Shown here: positions 8,357 to 18,476 of the stretch, in pieces
Numbering within the stretch: position 1 is the first letter of the stretch
Layout of the letters: each line of letters opens with the position of its first letter
Origin: an uncultured Shewanella sp.
GTDB taxonomy: Bacteria > Pseudomonadota > Gammaproteobacteria > Enterobacterales > Shewanellaceae
NCBI RefSeq assembly: GCF_947501225.1
Contig: NZ_CANMUW010000002.1
Coordinates: 124,001-188,000, forward strand
Length of the DNA stretch: 64,000 nucleotides
Reading direction: 5' to 3'
The notes under the pieces: generated by a model
Told to the model about the DNA's origin: nothing
Databases searched by the model: none
Seen by the model: the letters and a program-made list of their open reading frames with translations, nothing else
Position numbers and translations under genes: made by a program

Positions 8357-9331
8357 TTAATCAGATTTATTTGACTCATACTTAGTTAATGAAAACATTG
8401 TTTTGTCATCACAATCAGGCATTGGTGTCTCAGATAGCAATTCGGCATAAACCGCAGCCTTAACTTTATCTTTTCTGTGCCACGAGTTAACACTGTACAG
8501 CCACATAAACTTAGAATAGATCTCAAAGTGTTCAATATGCTGAACCCGTATAAGGCTGCTAAAGGCACTATCAAAATCTCTTAAATCTATATAATAATCA
8601 GCTAAAAACAAACATGGTTGAATATAGGCTTCACATAACTTATCCAGCTCGCGGATTGATTCATCCCGGGGTAACTTGAAAAGCTCACTTTGCAGATTTA
8701 ACTTATATTTTGCATAAAGGGCTTCATCATCGCCTTGTTCAATGAGTGTATTTATCACGCTTATCGCTTTATTCGAGTCACCTTGTTTATAGATAAAATA
8801 TGCTGTTTGAGACGTATCAGGGTGCTGCTGAATGTATTCTTGTTGATAAAGGTTCCATTTATCATTTATTGCTCTGCTCGATTCATAACTTTCATCTAAC
8901 ATAGAGTAAATTGTATATAAGGTATTAGCGCGAAGCATTGGGGTAAGCAGTAGAGAAAATGCAGCAAAAAACATAAAATATGCCAGAACTTTAGCTTTAC
9001 AGCCTCTAGTCACTTTAGTGTCGAATGCAACTTTATGATTAGCAGGGGGATACCTTTGTTCTGTTATGATGGATATTCCAAGGCGAACACATTTATAGGC
9101 AAAAAACATAAAGCCTAGTAACACTGCTACATTAATAATCTGAGCATAAATTAACGCTCTCAGCCTGGATTCTATAGCTTCATTTTGACTTAAACCTTCT
9201 GTATCGACAGTTAACAGCGCTGAAAAATAATCTGTTTGCACCAAGATCCCTAGAGTAACCAGCAACGCGAATAGAATATAAGCCAGCAATTGTTTTCTTT
9301 TATCAGCCTTTACTATTTCCGACACAGACAA
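8357..9331 (-). CDS. Membrane protein with C-terminal helical-repeat domain, unknown function
   Basis: A 324-residue protein of no family I recognise. It has three hydrophobic segments in the N-terminal half: about residues 15-33 (LLAYILFALLVTLGILV), 55-78 (IYAQIINVAVLLGFMFFAY) and 112-132 (LAYFMFFAAFSLLLT). After residue 140 it is soluble and helix-rich, with paired motifs such as LCEAYIQPCLFLADYYIDLR, DFDSAFSSLIRVQHIEHFEI and KDKVKAAVYAELLSE that resemble degenerate TPR or Sel1-like repeats. Codon use is AT-rich compared with neighbouring housekeeping genes. It is monocistronic, between a broken regulator and a LysR gene. A role in protein interaction at the membrane is conceivable, but nothing in the context specifies one. 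Confidence 0.65.
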   Translation of the reverse strand: MSVSEIVKADKRKQLLAYILFALLVTLGILVQTDYFSALLTVDTEGLSQNEAIESRLRALIYAQIINVAVLLGFMFFAYKCVRLGISIITEQRYPPANHKVAFDTKVTRGCKAKVLAYFMFFAAFSLLLTPMLRANTLYTIYSMLDESYESSRAINDKWNLYQQEYIQQHPDTSQTAYFIYKQGDSNKAISVINTLIEQGDDEALYAKYKLNLQSELFKLPRDESIRELDKLCEAYIQPCLFLADYYIDLRDFDSAFSSLIRVQHIEHFEIYSKFMWLYSVNSWHRKDKVKAAVYAELLSETPMPDCDDKTMFSLTKYESNKSD

Positions 9332-9488
9332 TCCTTATCTATCAAACACGAGTAAAACACGAAAGATATCATAGTACAAAACAAGTATTCCTTAACAGAG
9401 CCTTGCGATAAGCCTAAGAAATTGCGCTAGTCCTAACCACCTACACAAGCCTACACCTATGACTACATTAGTTTTGGTTGATTACATC

Positions 9489-10403
9489 TCACAACCTAAG
9501 CTTTTTACTCTCAATCAATAACCGATACAGCGACATTGCGGCGGGGCCGGTTTTAGCGCCTTTCGGCAGGGTCAGATGCATGGGTACCTGATAGCTTTGA
9601 GCATTATCGACATTTAAAACCACGATATTTTCCATCTCTTTACTGCGACTGTTCAGCAGATGCTGCGGCAGACGACAGAAACCTGCGCCCTGCTCTACGG
9701 CCTGCCAGGCGTGGTCGAAGTTATCCACCGTGATGCGCTGACGGGACTTGAGCCAGCCCACATCCTGCTTTGCCTCCTGCTTTACACCTGGCATCACAGT
9801 GCCGCCAAGATCTCTGACGACTATCTGGCAACTGGTGGTGAAGTCTGCAGAACACAGAGGTTGTTTTTCTGCAAGCGGATGTTGCCTTGCCACCACGGGC
9901 AGCATGGTCACAACTCCGAAGGCCTCACAGGGGAAATTGGTGACAGGCAGAGTAACGATGGAGATATCGGCCAGCTCCTCGGTCACCATCTGCGTTGTTT
10001 TTGACAGTGAAGTCTCTACCACCTGTATGGAGGTACTGCTATTTTGTTCCAGAAACTGTGCTACAGGTTGATATAGCCAGCTGCGATCGCAGAGATGGTC
10101 GATGGCGATGGTTATCTCCGATTCGATCCCTTTCGCGAGCTGTGTGCTTATCTCCTCCAGCTCCCTCGCCTGCTCTAACATGGAGCCGGCCCGGCGCAGC
10201 AACGCCTTACCATCGTCGCTCAGCACCGCTCTGCGCCCCTTTATCTGTACCAGTGACACGCCCAGCTGCGCCTCGAGTTTTTTAACCGCATAGATAAGCG
10301 TGGTGTGGCTCTTGTTGAGCGAGGTTGCAGCCGCCTGAATACTGCCGGCGCGGTCGATCTCATACAGGGTTAGCCACTGTTCCAGGGTGGTTTTCAATCT
10401 CAT
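9489..10403 (-). CDS. LysR-family transcriptional regulator
   Basis: A 304-residue regulator with the usual architecture: a winged helix-turn-helix in residues 1-60 (LYEIDRAGSIQAAATSLNKS, HTTLIYAVKKLEAQLG), a linker helix, and a two-lobed effector domain from about 90 (ESEITIAIDHLCDRSWLYQP onward). The length is typical. The gene is divergent from a YdhR-type monooxygenase and a small membrane protein across 154 bases, the common arrangement in which a LysR protein controls the divergent operon and itself. An inverted repeat in the spacer (10437-10454) is a candidate operator. The effector is not known; the target genes suggest an electrophile, quinone-like or aromatic compound, which is inference only. 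Confidence 0.88.
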   Translation of the reverse strand: MRLKTTLEQWLTLYEIDRAGSIQAAATSLNKSHTTLIYAVKKLEAQLGVSLVQIKGRRAVLSDDGKALLRRAGSMLEQARELEEISTQLAKGIESEITIAIDHLCDRSWLYQPVAQFLEQNSSTSIQVVETSLSKTTQMVTEELADISIVTLPVTNFPCEAFGVVTMLPVVARQHPLAEKQPLCSADFTTSCQIVVRDLGGTVMPGVKQEAKQDVGWLKSRQRITVDNFDHAWQAVEQGAGFCRLPQHLLNSRSKEMENIVVLNVDNAQSYQVPMHLTLPKGAKTGPAAMSLYRLLIESKKLRL

Positions 10404-10436
10404 TGGTCAGTTTTCTCTACATTTAAGCGCAGTTTT

Positions 10437-10454
10437 ATGAACTTTTATGTTCAT
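10437..10454. promoter_or_regulatory. Candidate LysR operator, ATGAAC-N6-GTTCAT
   Basis: A perfect 6-6-6 inverted repeat lies in the LysR/ydhR-like divergent spacer, about 34 bases upstream of the LysR start. It also contains a T-N11-A pattern typical of LysR sites. Position and symmetry support an operator; the binding protein is inferred. Confidence 0.5.
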
Positions 10455-10557
10455 TTTATACAGGTATTATCTTCCCCATACCAGAGAGCGGCAGAACATT
10501 TTTTGAAACCCGCTCTCACGTGAATCAATTCAGTTAAATTTATTTTGGAGATACGAG

Positions 10558-10881
10558 ATGCAAAAGTTACTACAGGTCGATTTTGGTTTTAAAGGTCCTT
10601 TTGGTGAAGAGATGGCGACCATGCTTAAGGGGTTAGCCGAGTCAATCAATGCTGAGCCCGGAATGATCTGGAAAATCTGGACCGAAAATGAATCGCAACA
10701 GCTCGGCGGAGGCGTGTACCTGTTTGAGGACGAGGCCAGTGCACAGGCCTATCTTGAGATGCACACGGCTCGCTTAAATGAGATGGGGATATCAAACGTC
10801 AGAGGAGTGATTTTCGATATAAACCAGACTCTGTCTAAAATTAATCATGGCCCCCACCTGGTGGACGAAGCTACGAAGTAA
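10558..10881 (+). CDS. YdhR-family putative monooxygenase
   Basis: A 107-residue protein of the YdhR family, dimeric alpha+beta-barrel proteins related to antibiotic-biosynthesis monooxygenases. The features are KLLQVDFGFKGPFGEEM at the start, AESINAEPGMIWKIWTENES, and GGGVYLFEDEASAQAYLEMH followed by a short C-terminal strand. Family members have been proposed to act on aromatic or quinone-like compounds, but the true substrate is unknown. It has a good ribosome site (TTGGAG, eight bases before ATG). The next gene begins about 10 bases after its stop, with its ribosome site overlapping the TAA, so the pair is co-translated. It is divergent from a LysR regulator, its probable controller. Confidence 0.85.
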   Translation: MQKLLQVDFGFKGPFGEEMATMLKGLAESINAEPGMIWKIWTENESQQLGGGVYLFEDEASAQAYLEMHTARLNEMGISNVRGVIFDINQTLSKINHGPHLVDEATK

Positions 10882-10891
10882 GGAGTACATG

Positions 10892-11263
10892 ATGAACAAC
10901 AAGACATTTTTAACGGCTCATGGCACCATCTATGCGGTATTCACATTGGCACTATTTTTTGCTCCAACCGTGATGTGGCCCATGTACGGCGTGGAGATCA
11001 ACGACCGTTACGCTCATTTCCTCTCACAGCACACATCGATATTTCTGGGAGGGATAGCCGCAATCAGCCTGTTATTGCGTGAGATTGAGACCGGTAAGCT
11101 GGCTAAGAATCTGTTTTTGGCCCTGACAATATCAAATGGCCTGGGCGTTATCATCACTCTGTACGCCGGCCTGACAGGCATCTTCGTCGGCTTTGGCTGG
11201 AGTGACCCGGCATTCTTCACCCTGTTGTCGGTAATGAGTTTTATGCAGATGAGAAAGCAGTAA
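10892..11263 (+). CDS. Small four-helix membrane protein
   Basis: A 123-residue polytopic protein with hydrophobic segments at about 8-26 (AHGTIYAVFTLALFFAPTVM), 44-62 (TSIFLGGIAAISLLL), 74-95 (NLFLALTISNGLGVIITLYA) and 100-120. It belongs to a loosely defined group of small membrane proteins often found beside oxidoreductases; I cannot name a family. Two ATGs are adjacent (10889, 10892). AGGAG at 10881-10885 is six bases from the second and three from the first, so 10892 is preferred. A longer in-frame extension back to 10847 overlaps ydhR and is unlikely to be used. Together with the YdhR-type gene it forms a two-gene operon ending at the terminator near 11311-11350. Confidence 0.7.
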   Translation: MNNKTFLTAHGTIYAVFTLALFFAPTVMWPMYGVEINDRYAHFLSQHTSIFLGGIAAISLLLREIETGKLAKNLFLALTISNGLGVIITLYAGLTGIFVGFGWSDPAFFTLLSVMSFMQMRKQ

Positions 11264-11308
11264 TATCTATAGCGGTTTCTGGCCGGAGAATAGCCATAGA
11301 AGAGCAAT

Positions 11309-11350
11309 AAAAAAGGTGAGGTTTAAGCTTATGCTTAACTTCACCTTTTC
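11309..11350. terminator. Bidirectional rho-independent terminator
   Basis: A long hairpin pairs AAAAGGTGA with TCACCTTTT, extended by TTAAGC/GCTTAA around a short loop, with A-run and T-run flanks. It lies between convergent genes (the membrane protein and lpxM) and can serve both. Confidence 0.8.
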
Positions 11351-11404
11351 ACTTTAACTGTTTTCCTTAAAGCGCTAGCCACAGCGGCCATAGTGACTAT
11401 CTAA

Positions 11405-12340
11405 TCAATACAGCGGCGCTTCGCCCTCAGGGCGGGTCCTGAGCACCTTCAGAAACCACATATACTGCTCAGGATAGGCTAAGATCACCTGCTCCACAGC
11501 CCTGTTCAGGGCAAGTGCTTCATTCTCTTTACCCTTCATCTCATCGGGGGCGATGGCAGGCATGACGGTCAGCTCATATTGCCGGCTCACCTGGTTATAG
11601 CCGATTTTAACCGGCATCACCTGAGCATTTCCGGCCTGAGCCAGACGTCCGACGACAGGCAGTGTCGCCTTAACCGTACCAAGAAATGGCGCAAATACAC
11701 TTTTATCCGGCCCTAAATCTTCATCGGGGAGATAGAAGAAACTATTATCGTTTTTAAGCTCAGACAGGAGCGCTCTGATGCCCGCCTCACGCATATAGAC
11801 GTTTCCCCCCTGACTGCTGCGCATACGGTTGCTAAACCAGTTAAACAAGCCATTTCGATGGGCCTTGGCCATAGTGACCATAGGCAGGTCCAGATTCAGC
11901 CTCAACCCCGCATATTCGATGCCCCAGACATGGGGCATGATAAAAATCACAGGTTGTCCTTCCGCTCGAGCCTGCTCAACGTGCTCAAAGCCCATCAACT
12001 TAACCCTGCGGCGCAGGTTTGCATCAGAGCGTACCAGCAGCTCTGATTGGGCCAGCAGGATCATAACAAAGTTTTCGACGTTCTCTTTGAGTAGTGCTTC
12101 GATCTCCGAAGCCGTTTTATCCGGAAAACAGGCCGTAACATTGACTCTGGCAACCGAAATAGGCTTCTTCGCTATCCTCATCACCAATTTGGCGAGCAGA
12201 CGCGCCAGGGGGTCACGAAGCCTGGCCGGCATTAAGCCGAAGATAACCAATATCAGGATCCCAATCCAGGTTAACCAGTATTTGGGGTGAAGTAGCTCGG
12301 CTTTAAACGTACGATCAAAATACTTAGGCTTTCTTGACAA
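11405..12340 (-). CDS. lpxM: Lipid A acyltransferase LpxM (MsbB) family
   Basis: An inner-membrane enzyme that adds the last secondary acyl chain, from acyl-ACP, to Kdo2-lipid A precursors. It has an N-terminal membrane anchor (YWLTWIGILILVIFGLMP) and then the LpxL/LpxM domain with the catalytic His-x4-acid motif in MPHVWGIEYAG. The ending QYMWFLKVLRTRPEGEAPLY closely resembles enterobacterial LpxM rather than LpxL. A frame is open to a TTG at 12364. The TTG at 12340 has GAGG nine bases upstream and gives a start (SRKPKYFDRTF, then the HPKYW segment) that lines up with E. coli LpxM, so it is preferred; the protein is then 311 residues. It is monocistronic, ending at the shared terminator. Acyl specificity is not deducible. 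Confidence 0.9.
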   Translation of the reverse strand: MSRKPKYFDRTFKAELLHPKYWLTWIGILILVIFGLMPARLRDPLARLLAKLVMRIAKKPISVARVNVTACFPDKTASEIEALLKENVENFVMILLAQSELLVRSDANLRRRVKLMGFEHVEQARAEGQPVIFIMPHVWGIEYAGLRLNLDLPMVTMAKAHRNGLFNWFSNRMRSSQGGNVYMREAGIRALLSELKNDNSFFYLPDEDLGPDKSVFAPFLGTVKATLPVVGRLAQAGNAQVMPVKIGYNQVSRQYELTVMPAIAPDEMKGKENEALALNRAVEQVILAYPEQYMWFLKVLRTRPEGEAPLY

Positions 12341-12725
12341 AAAACGGACCTCAACTAATACCAATCTGCTAGGTTTGGCCGGAGCACACTTACAGACTCT
12401 AATCAGGGGGCTTGGTTTTGTAACGCCAGTACCGTTACATCAAGGCAATACTGAGATGGAGTCATTGAAAAGTTTGCGTAGACCGATACGCTGCCAACAG
12501 AGAGTGGCAGCCCTCTTTATTTTCTCGTTACCCGGTGCGCCCTATTCCAAAAAGTTTGAACGGGCAGCGAAACTGTTACTTCCAATGAACTGCTTAATCA
12601 AATGAAAGTTAATTGATTTCACAGGTAAAATCGTGAGGCTAATGGGGTTGATATAAAAATCACCAACAAAAATATACAGAAAAAGCCACTACTGGAGTGG
12701 CCTTGACTGTAACTATTCAACGCGA
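12341..12725. other. Intergenic region between lpxM and ihfA
   Basis: It contains the ihfA terminator at its right end and no confident gene. A rightward frame at 12375-12605 starts with AGAHLQTLIRG, a fragment like the N-terminus of YheT-type hydrolases, but nothing after it fits. The lpxM promoter should lie near 12345-12450; no clear boxes were found. Confidence 0.4.
12679..12703 (-). terminator. Terminator of the pheST-ihfA operon
   Basis: Read on the minus strand, GCCACT-CCAGT-AGTGGC is followed by TTTTT. It lies about 23 bases after the ihfA stop. Confidence 0.85.
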
Positions 12726-13022
12726 TTATTTTTTCGCGTTTGCCTCTTCGACTCGGCTTTTAAGCTTTTGTCCAGGTCTGAAAGTCACGACTCGGCGAGC
12801 TGAGATAGGGATATCTTCGCCTGTTTTCGGGTTCCTTCCCGGTCTTTGATTCTTATCTCTAAGGTCAAAGTTGCCAAAACCAGATAACTTGACCTGCTCA
12901 CCACTTTCGAGTGCTTGACGAATTTCTTCGAAAAACTCCTCTACCATCTCCTTAGCTACACGCTTATTAATACCTAGCGTTTCAAAAAGATGCTCTGCCA
13001 TTTCGGCTTTGGTAAGTGCCAT
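12726..13022 (-). CDS. ihfA: Integration host factor subunit alpha
   Basis: A 98-residue HU/IHF-family DNA-bending protein that pairs with IHF-beta in the nucleoid and in recombination and transcription complexes. It shows the family signature [20 protein letters not shown], where the RPGRNP arm holds the proline that intercalates into DNA, and begins [16 protein letters not shown] as in IhfA. It lies five bases after pheT in the conserved pheS-pheT-ihfA order, so its expression follows the pheST promoter, probably with internal promoters as in other enteric-type bacteria. A strong terminator follows. Assignment to alpha rather than beta or HU rests on both sequence and operon position. Confidence 0.98.
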   Translation of the reverse strand: MALTKAEMAEHLFETLGINKRVAKEMVEEFFEEIRQALESGEQVKLSGFGNFDLRDKNQRPGRNPKTGEDIPISARRVVTFRPGQKLKSRVEEANAKK

Positions 13023-13027
13023 ATTCT

Positions 13028-15415
13028 TTAATCCCTCAACAGTGCGTTGAACTCGGACTTGAGTGCAGAAACCACTGAATCTACCATCTCAGCGATCTCT
13101 TTTTCTTCAAGTGTACGAGTGTTGTCTTGTAATGTAAGTGCGATGGCCAGGCTCTTTTTACCGGGCTCAACACCTTTACCTTGGTATACATCGAATAAGT
13201 TTAAGCCAACCAACTGATTTTGGCCAACTTTTCTTATCATTTTTACAACATCTCCGGCAGAAACATTGTCATCAACCACGATGGCTATGTCACGACGGTT
13301 CGCTGGAAACTTAGATACACTCTGGGCTTGCGGCAAGCTAGCATGTAATAAAGCGTCCAATTCAAGCTCAAAAACAATTGTTTTACCATTGAGACCAAAA
13401 GGCTTCTCTAAGCTTGGATGTACTGCACCAATGATACCGATTACTCGATCATTCCTTAATATTTCAGCACATTGCCCCGGATGCAGAGCAGGATGTGTCG
13501 CACTTCTAAAAGTAAATTCCAGATCGGCAGCTGTCAAGCCGATGATGGCTTCAAGATCGCCCTTAAGATCGAAGAAATCGACCGTTTTAGACTCCATCGA
13601 CCAGTGCTCATCGTTTTGGTTACCGGAGATCACGGCACCCAACATCGGCTGCTGACGAACATTGGACTCAGCGCTGGTATCCGGAACGAAACGTAGGCCG
13701 GTTTCGAATAGACGAACACGGTTCTGTTGACGGCTCTGGTTGTAACCTACGGCACCTAACAGCCCGGTAAACATAGATAGTCGCATCGCTGACATCTCGA
13801 CAGAGATAGGATTCGGCAATATCATCGCCTCTTCACCCGGATGCACCAGATTCTGTAGCTTAGGATCCACGAAGCTATAGGTTACCGCCTCCTGGAATCC
13901 GCGTGAAACCAGCATGCTGCGAACACGTCTGATATTGATGTCAGACTCTTTGTGATCAGGCATGCTCAATGAGGCGACAGGCGCTGTATTAGGGATATTG
14001 TTGTAGCCATAGATACGAGCTACTTCCTCAATCAGATCTTCCTCGATAGCCATATCGAAACGATAGGTAGCCGTTGTGACTTCCCAGCTATCGTCTTTAA
14101 CCACTACTGCAAAGCCCAGACGCTCCAGGATCTCAGTTACTTCCGCATCTGAGATATGGTGACCCAGGGTGCGATCCAGCTTACTGCGGCGTAATAAGAT
14201 CTCAACAGACTTAGGCAGATGCTCATCGGACTTAGCTTCGACAACAGGACCGGCTTCACCGCCACAGATATCAAGAACCAGACGTGTGGCACGGTCCATC
14301 ACCTTGTGCTGCAACTCTGGGTCCACACCACGCTCGAAGCGGTGTGAAGAGTCTGTGTGCAAGCCTAAACGACGAGCCTTACCTAAGATCGCCAGAGGAG
14401 CGAAGAAAGCACACTCAAGCATAATATCCTGAGTATCGGTAGTCACACCTGAGTACTCGCCACCAAACACACCAGCAAGCGCCAGAGGCTGCTCTTGGTC
14501 GCTAATGACTAGAGTGTCTGCTGGAACGGTGATCTCGTTACCATCAAGCAGTGTAAGCTTCTCAGAGCCAGATCCCATGCGCACCTGTATATCGCCAGCT
14601 AATTTAGCCAGGTCAAATGCGTGCATTGGCTGACCAAACTCAATCAGTACGTAGTTGGTAATATCGACAATTGGGTCGATTGAACGGATACCACTGCGGC
14701 GCAACTTCTCCTGCATCCAAAGTGGTGATTCGGCTTTAACGTTAACATTCTTAACCACACGGCCTAAATAGCGCGCACAAGATGCCGGCTCCTGTAGTTC
14801 GATGTTTACCTTGTCATCGATAGTCCCAGTAACCGCTTCCCAGGTTGGCTCTGTCACAGACTGACGGTTAAGTACACCCACTTCACGAGCTAAACCGGCC
14901 ATACCTAAGCAATCTGCACGGTTAGCAGTCAGGTCCACATCGATAACGGCGTCATTCAGGCTTAGGTATTCACGCAGGTCTGTACCGATTGGCGCATCTT
15001 GCGGTAACTCCAGGATGCCGTCGCTTTCGACGTCGATGCCCAGCTCGCCATATGAGCAGAGCATACCAAACGACGGCTCACCGCGTAGTTTGGCTTTTTT
15101 AATCTTAAAATCGCCTGGCAAGACTGCGCCGACCATAGCCACCGCAACTTTAAGGCCCAAACGACAGTTTGGTGCGCCACAAACGATGTCAATCAACTCA
15201 TCTTCACCGACATTGATCTTAGTAACACGTAGTTTATCTGCATCGGGATGTTGGCCACACTCGACAACTTCACCAACGACAACACCGGTGAACTCACCGG
15301 CAACAGCTTCAATACCATCCACTTCCAAACCAGCCATGGTGATTTGATGGGATAACTCTTCACGACTAATGCTTGGGTTTACCCACTCACGAAGCCAAGA
15401 TTCACTAAATTTCAT
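13028..15415 (-). CDS. pheT: Phenylalanine--tRNA ligase beta subunit
   Basis: The large subunit of the cytoplasmic alpha2-beta2 phenylalanyl-tRNA synthetase. At 795 residues it has the normal bacterial length. The order is: an N-terminal region with the EMAP-type tRNA-binding domain (about 40-150; [20 protein letters not shown]), B3/B4 editing domain with FDLAKLAG and [18 protein letters not shown]5 domain ending in [12 protein letters not shown], the catalytic-like core, and a C-terminal anticodon-recognition (FDX-ACB) domain starting [16 protein letters not shown]. It follows pheS after 15 bases and precedes ihfA. No anomalies are seen. Confidence 0.98.
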   Translation of the reverse strand: MKFSESWLREWVNPSISREELSHQITMAGLEVDGIEAVAGEFTGVVVGEVVECGQHPDADKLRVTKINVGEDELIDIVCGAPNCRLGLKVAVAMVGAVLPGDFKIKKAKLRGEPSFGMLCSYGELGIDVESDGILELPQDAPIGTDLREYLSLNDAVIDVDLTANRADCLGMAGLAREVGVLNRQSVTEPTWEAVTGTIDDKVNIELQEPASCARYLGRVVKNVNVKAESPLWMQEKLRRSGIRSIDPIVDITNYVLIEFGQPMHAFDLAKLAGDIQVRMGSGSEKLTLLDGNEITVPADTLVISDQEQPLALAGVFGGEYSGVTTDTQDIMLECAFFAPLAILGKARRLGLHTDSSHRFERGVDPELQHKVMDRATRLVLDICGGEAGPVVEAKSDEHLPKSVEILLRRSKLDRTLGHHISDAEVTEILERLGFAVVVKDDSWEVTTATYRFDMAIEEDLIEEVARIYGYNNIPNTAPVASLSMPDHKESDINIRRVRSMLVSRGFQEAVTYSFVDPKLQNLVHPGEEAMILPNPISVEMSAMRLSMFTGLLGAVGYNQSRQQNRVRLFETGLRFVPDTSAESNVRQQPMLGAVISGNQNDEHWSMESKTVDFFDLKGDLEAIIGLTAADLEFTFRSATHPALHPGQCAEILRNDRVIGIIGAVHPSLEKPFGLNGKTIVFELELDALLHASLPQAQSVSKFPANRRDIAIVVDDNVSAGDVVKMIRKVGQNQLVGLNLFDVYQGKGVEPGKKSLAIALTLQDNTRTLEEKEIAEMVDSVVSALKSEFNALLRD

Positions 15416-15430
15416 GCTAATACTGCTCCG

Positions 15431-16459
<1,029 letters not shown>

Positions 16460-16463
16460 CTAG

Positions 16464-16511
16464 CTATTTTTCTTTATGAAAATAGAAAAAGACACGAATT
16501 TTACGTGACAT
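16464..16511 (-). CDS. pheM: pheST operon leader peptide (PheM-like)
   Basis: The frame ATG (16511) to TAG encodes MSRKIRVFFYFHKEK. It has three Phe and a Tyr clustered as FFYF, just as the enterobacterial PheM leader (about 14 residues with a similar run) does. AAAAGGG lies three bases before ATG. It lies on the pheS strand and ends 49 bases before pheS. In E. coli, stalling at these codons when charged tRNA-Phe is scarce disrupts an attenuator. Here I do not see a U-tailed terminator between leader and pheS, so the mechanism may differ (for example translational coupling). The identification rests on composition, position and ribosome site. Confidence 0.8.
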   Translation of the reverse strand: MSRKIRVFFYFHKEK

Positions 16512-16817
16512 CTGCCCTTTTGACTAGTGTAAATTAACTGTTTTATCTGTTAAATCCCTATTTAAGTGAGCTCTTTAGGCTTTAGGGAACATTTTTTGAA
16601 CGCCCGGTTGTTAACAATAAATTAGCAGAAGGTTACAGTTTTGCTCGCGATCACCAATCGAGCAGGGTAACATCTACCGTGTATCTTATAATTAAACATA
16701 AAAACAAGAGTCAATGCGCAAACGCTAGGCAAAACTTAGCATCAGTACATCAACACGCTATCCATGGTTGCGCCATCGATAAATTAATAAAATTAAGATC
16801 ACTACAGAGAGAGCCTT
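16512..16817. other. Divergent regulatory region, pheST leader and chemoreceptor promoters
   Basis: A nested inverted repeat at about 16631-16672 pairs GTTAC with GTAAC and TGCTCG with CGAGCA. TATAAT at 16687-16692 could be the -10 of the chemoreceptor gene. For pheST, TTAACA and TACACT with 16 bases between them lie close to the leader ATG. No gene is seen. Confidence 0.45.
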
Positions 16818-18323
16818 ATGAAAGAAGTTAAATTCCGCTGGATTGATCAGTATCTGATCCACATGACCTTGAAAACTAAATTTTCAATCTTAGCTATAGT
16901 CCCTATCATCACTTTGATAGGTCTTGCTTTACTGCTGAATAGTCAGTTTCAATCCGAGCTTAACCAGACTCATCAAAACGCTAACCTCAGACAGGCTCAA
17001 GACATTAACGCCATTGTCGATATCGGGTACGACTTCATCGCCGAATCGAAGCGGGCCGAATACCTGCAGGCAGTAAACCGCATAACAGATACAAAACTTG
17101 CCAGCAGTGTCGATAGTAAGAGCGAGCGTCTGGCCCAAAGAGGCGGCGGAAACCTCGAATCCTCATCGGGCATGCTCGCGGTCAGTAAGATAAGCAATCA
17201 CCGTTTAGTAACGACATCTAACTTGTCGGCGCTGAAATCCTCGGACGACAGCGGCCTTTGGTGGTCTATGGCACTGTCAGTAGCCGCCATGATAGTTATC
17301 ATCATGGTGACCGGTTACTACATATCGACATTCGTCGGTGGCGCACTCTACACCAGTGTTATGGCACTGAAGCGGGCCGCCGATGGCGACCTCACAGGTC
17401 GACTCAACTTTTTCGAAGTTAAGGATGAGTTTAGTCTTCTGGCTATCAGTATCGACACCCTGGTCGAACGGCAACATACCCTGGTCAAGCAGCTCACTCA
17501 GGCCAGCACACAGATCCGTCAGGTCGTTCAGTCCTTCAGACAAAATGCCCAGGAGGGCCAGTCCCTTGCGGCAAATCAACGCCAGCATCTTGACTCGCTC
17601 GCCACCGCCATGGAGGAGATGACCGCAGCCGTGATCGAGGTCGCCAGAAACGCCGAGCAATCGTCGACAGAGACTCAAGAGGCAAACACTCAGGTGGATG
17701 CCGGTTCCAAAGATATTGAAACCACAGTAGTCGCAATTGGCGGTTTATCCAATGAGATAGCCAACGCCTCTACAGCAGTACACGAACTGAATGAAAACGC
17801 GGCCAAAATTGATGAGGTCGTCACCACGATCAACGCCATTTCGGAGCAGACCAACCTGCTCGCGCTCAATGCCGCCATCGAGGCTGCAAGAGCCGGTGAA
17901 CAGGGACGCGGCTTTGCCGTGGTTGCCGACGAGGTCAGAACCCTGGCCGGTAGAACTCAATCTGCGACTGTCGAGATAAAATCTATGATCGAGGCACTTC
18001 AGTCCGGGGCTCAGAACCTGACTCAGGTGATGAAGCGCACCGTAGATAAGGCCGAAGATGGTAAGAAACATGTATTGGATACGGGTGAAGATCTCAAAGC
18101 GATTGCACATCACAGCTCGAAGGTGATGGAGATGAGCGTGCTGATCGCGACATCGGCAGAGGAGCAGTCGTCGGTGGCCAACGAGATAGCGTCTAACCTG
18201 ATGGAGATCCGCAACCAATCCCATAACGTAGAGCAGTCGGCCAATGAGTCGGTTTCAGGCTGTGATGAGCTGCATGCCACTGCAGAGCAGTTAGACACTC
18301 TGTTGGTCGGCCTCAAGCTCTGA
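16818..18323 (+). CDS. Methyl-accepting chemotaxis protein
   Basis: A 501-residue transmembrane chemoreceptor that signals to CheA/CheW. TM1 covers about residues 21-42, a short periplasmic domain about 43-150 has no recognisable Cache fold, TM2 covers about 150-175, then HAMP and the cytoplasmic four-helix bundle. The highly conserved hairpin tip reads [20 protein letters not shown] followed by [17 protein letters not shown]. Likely methylation segments flank it ([31 protein letters not shown]). It lacks a C-terminal CheR-docking pentapeptide. The ribosome site AGAGAGAG precedes ATG. It is monocistronic with a strong terminator. The ligand is not predictable. Confidence 0.95.
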   Translation: MKEVKFRWIDQYLIHMTLKTKFSILAIVPIITLIGLALLLNSQFQSELNQTHQNANLRQAQDINAIVDIGYDFIAESKRAEYLQAVNRITDTKLASSVDSKSERLAQRGGGNLESSSGMLAVSKISNHRLVTTSNLSALKSSDDSGLWWSMALSVAAMIVIIMVTGYYISTFVGGALYTSVMALKRAADGDLTGRLNFFEVKDEFSLLAISIDTLVERQHTLVKQLTQASTQIRQVVQSFRQNAQEGQSLAANQRQHLDSLATAMEEMTAAVIEVARNAEQSSTETQEANTQVDAGSKDIETTVVAIGGLSNEIANASTAVHELNENAAKIDEVVTTINAISEQTNLLALNAAIEAARAGEQGRGFAVVADEVRTLAGRTQSATVEIKSMIEALQSGAQNLTQVMKRTVDKAEDGKKHVLDTGEDLKAIAHHSSKVMEMSVLIATSAEEQSSVANEIASNLMEIRNQSHNVEQSANESVSGCDELHATAEQLDTLLVGLKL

Positions 18324-18345
18324 CCTATTCATATACTCATCTGTG

Positions 18346-18389
18346 GCGAACAGTTCAGTTTAGCTTGTAACCGAACTGTTCGCGTTTTT
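18346..18389 (+). terminator. Terminator after chemoreceptor gene
   Basis: GCGAACAGTTC pairs perfectly with GAACTGTTCGC across a loop of about 16 bases and is followed by GTTTTT. Confidence 0.85.
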
Positions 18390-18476
18390 AATTCAATAAC
18401 GTACTGAATAAGCTAATATTAAGTTGTCAGGTGAAAATTAAAATTCGTTGGGTGCCAATTAAGATTGAGGAGAGAT

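Noticed and set aside
12375..12605. 76-codon frame beginning like a YheT-type hydrolase (AGAHLQTL).
   Set aside because: Only about eight residues fit; the rest does not, there is no ATG or ribosome site, so a remnant is possible but not supported.
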